From Arthrobacter crystallopoietes (GTDB lineage Bacteria; Actinomycetota; Actinomycetes; Actinomycetales; Micrococcaceae), in the NCBI RefSeq assembly GCF_017603825.1, contig NZ_CP072014.1, positions 682,001-746,000 on the forward strand: a stretch of DNA of 64,000 nucleotides, given 5' to 3'. Shown piece after piece: positions 62,576 through 64,000 of the stretch. Under the pieces are notes generated by a model, which saw nothing but the letters and a program-made list of their open reading frames with translations, was not told the DNA's origin and searched no databases. Numbering within the stretch: the stretch's first letter is position 1; the number at the start of each line of letters is the position of its first letter. The position numbers were made by a program, and so were the translations under genes.

Positions 62576-63642
62576 ACCTTTTCTGCAGTAGCGAGGGAAG
62601 GAACAGCGTCCCGGGCAAAGGAGATGATCTCCAGATCGTCCGGAACGTAAACCGGGCCGGCAAAGGTTTCTTCGGCCCTGCGCCAGACCGCCGGATCAGC
62701 GGTTCCCGGTACAAGATGGTGAAGGGCGAGCGCACGGGCCCCGGCGCGGGTGGCTATTTCGCCGGCCTGCCGGGGACTCGTGTGCGACTTATGGTGGTGA
62801 TCCACCGAGGCTTGCGCAATCGCCGGCTCTTCATGGGCATAGGCTTTCTCCACCCAGCCGAAGTCGATAGCCTCGTGCATCAAGAGGTCCGTGTCCTCTG
62901 CTAATCGGACCAGATTGTCGCACGGTGCGGTATCCCCGGAAATGGTCACTGAGCCGCCTGCAGTGTCGAAGCGGAAGGCATAGGCAGGAGCGATCGGTGG
63001 ATGCCTGACCAACGTTGCCGTCACCGTCACGAGTTCATCGCGGTAAATTTCGAAGGGTTCCATGTCGGGAGTCGGGTCGGCGTTCGGATGGAAGCCTGCG
63101 GAGTCCGGCACCACAATGTCCTCGGCCTGAAAATATTTCAGGGGTGAGGGGCGTAGAGAATCAATGACCCGGTCGTTGACGTCCGTGGAGTATGCCCGAA
63201 ACAACGTCTCCACCATCTCGCGCGTGCCCAAGGTCGGATTTTCCGGAAACAGCGGCTCGGGCGCGGTGGCGGCACGAGGCGAGGGAAGCGGAAGCATGCC
63301 ACGGTTGCCGGGCCCCAGAATCTTGATGGGCCGTTGGGCCGGGTCCACGATGTGCAGGAACCCGAAAACCGTCATGCTGGCCAAATCGATGGTGTGGTCC
63401 GAATGCAGATGGGTCAGGAACATCCCGCGGATCTGTGGGATCTCGATACCGGCCATCATCAGCTGCCGGCCCACACCATGGCCCATGTCCACCAAGTACG
63501 CCGCCTCGCCGACCATCACCGCGGTTGCAATACCGGAACGTTCGCCCTGCCCGGCCCCCTTCCACCAGCGGGGGCCACCAGCAGTGCCTAAAGCAACGAC
63601 ATGGGGCTTCAACTCATGTGTCGGCACAGTCTCAGTAGTCAT
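62572..63642 (-). CDS. Metallo-beta-lactamase-fold hydrolase
   Basis: The product has 356 residues. FLTHLHSDHTIDLASM is the H-x-H-x-D-H zinc motif; VTISGDTAPCDNLVRLA and LMHEAIDF hold the remaining ligands, followed by a late LALHHLVPG. RNase Z, arylsulfatase AtsA and similar hydrolases share this plan. The ATG at 63642 has GGAGG five bases upstream; a start 45 bases upstream adds non-homologous residues. It should hydrolyse a compound imported by the coupled symporter. The LysR gene is divergent and likely controls both. Confidence 0.88.
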   Translation of the reverse strand: MTTETVPTHELKPHVVALGTAGGPRWWKGAGQGERSGIATAVMVGEAAYLVDMGHGVGRQLMMAGIEIPQIRGMFLTHLHSDHTIDLASMTVFGFLHIVDPAQRPIKILGPGNRGMLPLPSPRAATAPEPLFPENPTLGTREMVETLFRAYSTDVNDRVIDSLRPSPLKYFQAEDIVVPDSAGFHPNADPTPDMEPFEIYRDELVTVTATLVRHPPIAPAYAFRFDTAGGSVTISGDTAPCDNLVRLAEDTDLLMHEAIDFGWVEKAYAHEEPAIAQASVDHHHKSHTSPRQAGEIATRAGARALALHHLVPGTADPAVWRRAEETFAGPVYVPDDLEIISFARDAVPSLATAEKV

Positions 63643-63756
63643 GGGTCCTCCAGCAAGTAGGCAACGTTCGTCGCAGGTTCTGGACATTAACTATGGAAAG
63701 GATCACAATTTTTGTAAATCACAAGTAAATCAAAATTAATTTAAGGTGAGCTAATA

Positions 63757-64000
63757 ATGCAGATAACCCTCCGTCAGCTGGAGTATTTTCTAGCCGTAGC
63801 GGATCTGGGCTCCGTCAGCGCTGCGGCCCGGCGTTGCCACGTCTCTCCGGGAGGTCTGTCGCTGGCTCTGAATGATCTTGAGGCCGGTCTCGGCGTACAG
63901 CTGATGTTGCGGCGAAAAGCCAAAGGCGCAACTCTGACGTCCGCCGGCCGTTGGGTAGCGGAGCGGGCGCGTTCCATTGTGACGGACGCCGGAGAGCTTC
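63757..64000 (+). CDS. LysR-family transcriptional regulator (partial)
   Basis: The first 81 residues are seen before the window ends. MQITLRQLEYFLAVADLGSV, SAAARRCHVSPGGLSLALND and LEAGLGVQLMLRR are the typical LysR winged HTH. AAGGTGAG precedes the ATG. The divergent gap to the hydrolase gene is AT-rich (63660-63756) and likely carries the LysR binding site. Confidence 0.92.
   Translation, partial: MQITLRQLEYFLAVADLGSVSAAARRCHVSPGGLSLALNDLEAGLGVQLMLRRKAKGATLTSAGRWVAERARSIVTDAGEL

Overview
The window is high-GC actinobacterial DNA and most resembles a member of the Micrococcaceae (Arthrobacter and relatives). Reasons: the rpsF-ssb-rpsR-rplI block, a GT87 mannosyltransferase and an actinobacterial-type inositol-3-phosphate synthase (ino1) lie in one neighbourhood, as they do near the origin in mycobacteria; NarL/LuxR-type two-component systems are paired with ABC exporters; and GTG/TTG starts and 4-bp ATGA overlaps are frequent. 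The genus is an inference from gene content. No rRNA, tRNA, CRISPR array or recognisable transposase was seen.

Layout. 1-0.7 kb: the tail of an unidentified gene and a dense cluster of about ten DnaA boxes. 0.7-5 kb: a membrane-anchored protein with an L7/L12-like segment, a DUF1801 protein, a small membrane protein, a PhzF-family protein and a frameshifted PhoD-type phosphatase. 5-7 kb: rpsF-ssb-rpsR-rplI with a terminator. 7-11.5 kb: an ABC-2 exporter plus a two-component system in one operon. 11.6-14.5 kb: an MFS transporter coupled to an ABC-F ATPase. 15-24.9 kb: a giant LuxR regulator, an FAH-family hydrolase, a second two-component system divergent from an FtsX/ATPase exporter, and nagA. 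24.9-27.9 kb: an FAD oxidoreductase and a GT87 membrane mannosyltransferase.

28-34.8 kb is a tightly coupled six-gene operon for a nonulosonic (sialic-acid-like) sugar and its glycan: a CMP-sugar synthetase fused to a HAD phosphatase, a NeuB-type synthase without its C-terminal SAF domain, a GT2 glycosyltransferase, and three further candidate glycosyltransferases (one polysialyltransferase-like). No UDP-GlcNAc 2-epimerase is present, which fits a Kdn-type pathway and possibly a teichulosonic-acid-like wall polymer. 34.8-40 kb is stress-related: large catalase, topoisomerase IB, DUF1622, a lipoprotein, a 27-residue membrane peptide and DUF6766. 40-43.2 kb: ino1, a double DUF427 protein and an acyltransferase-3 membrane protein.

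43.2-60.9 kb reads as an accessory catabolic island. It holds a CYP199-like P450, an IclR regulator, an aromatic-amino-acid/histidine ammonia-lyase relative with an unusual selectivity pair, an amino-acid ABC importer, an FMN 2-hydroxyacid oxidase, an aminotransferase and a phthalate-type reductase. A second module (M20 amidohydrolase, MFS transporter, tandem-Lrp regulator) and decayed hutU/hutH remnants follow. The island lies between two direct copies of the acyltransferase 3' end, the right-hand one a broken fragment. From 61.2 kb there is an MHS-family symporter coupled to a metallo-beta-lactamase hydrolase, with a divergent LysR regulator cut by the window end.

The best candidates for undescribed biology are the lyase/P450 pathway of the island and the epimerase-less nonulosonate operon.
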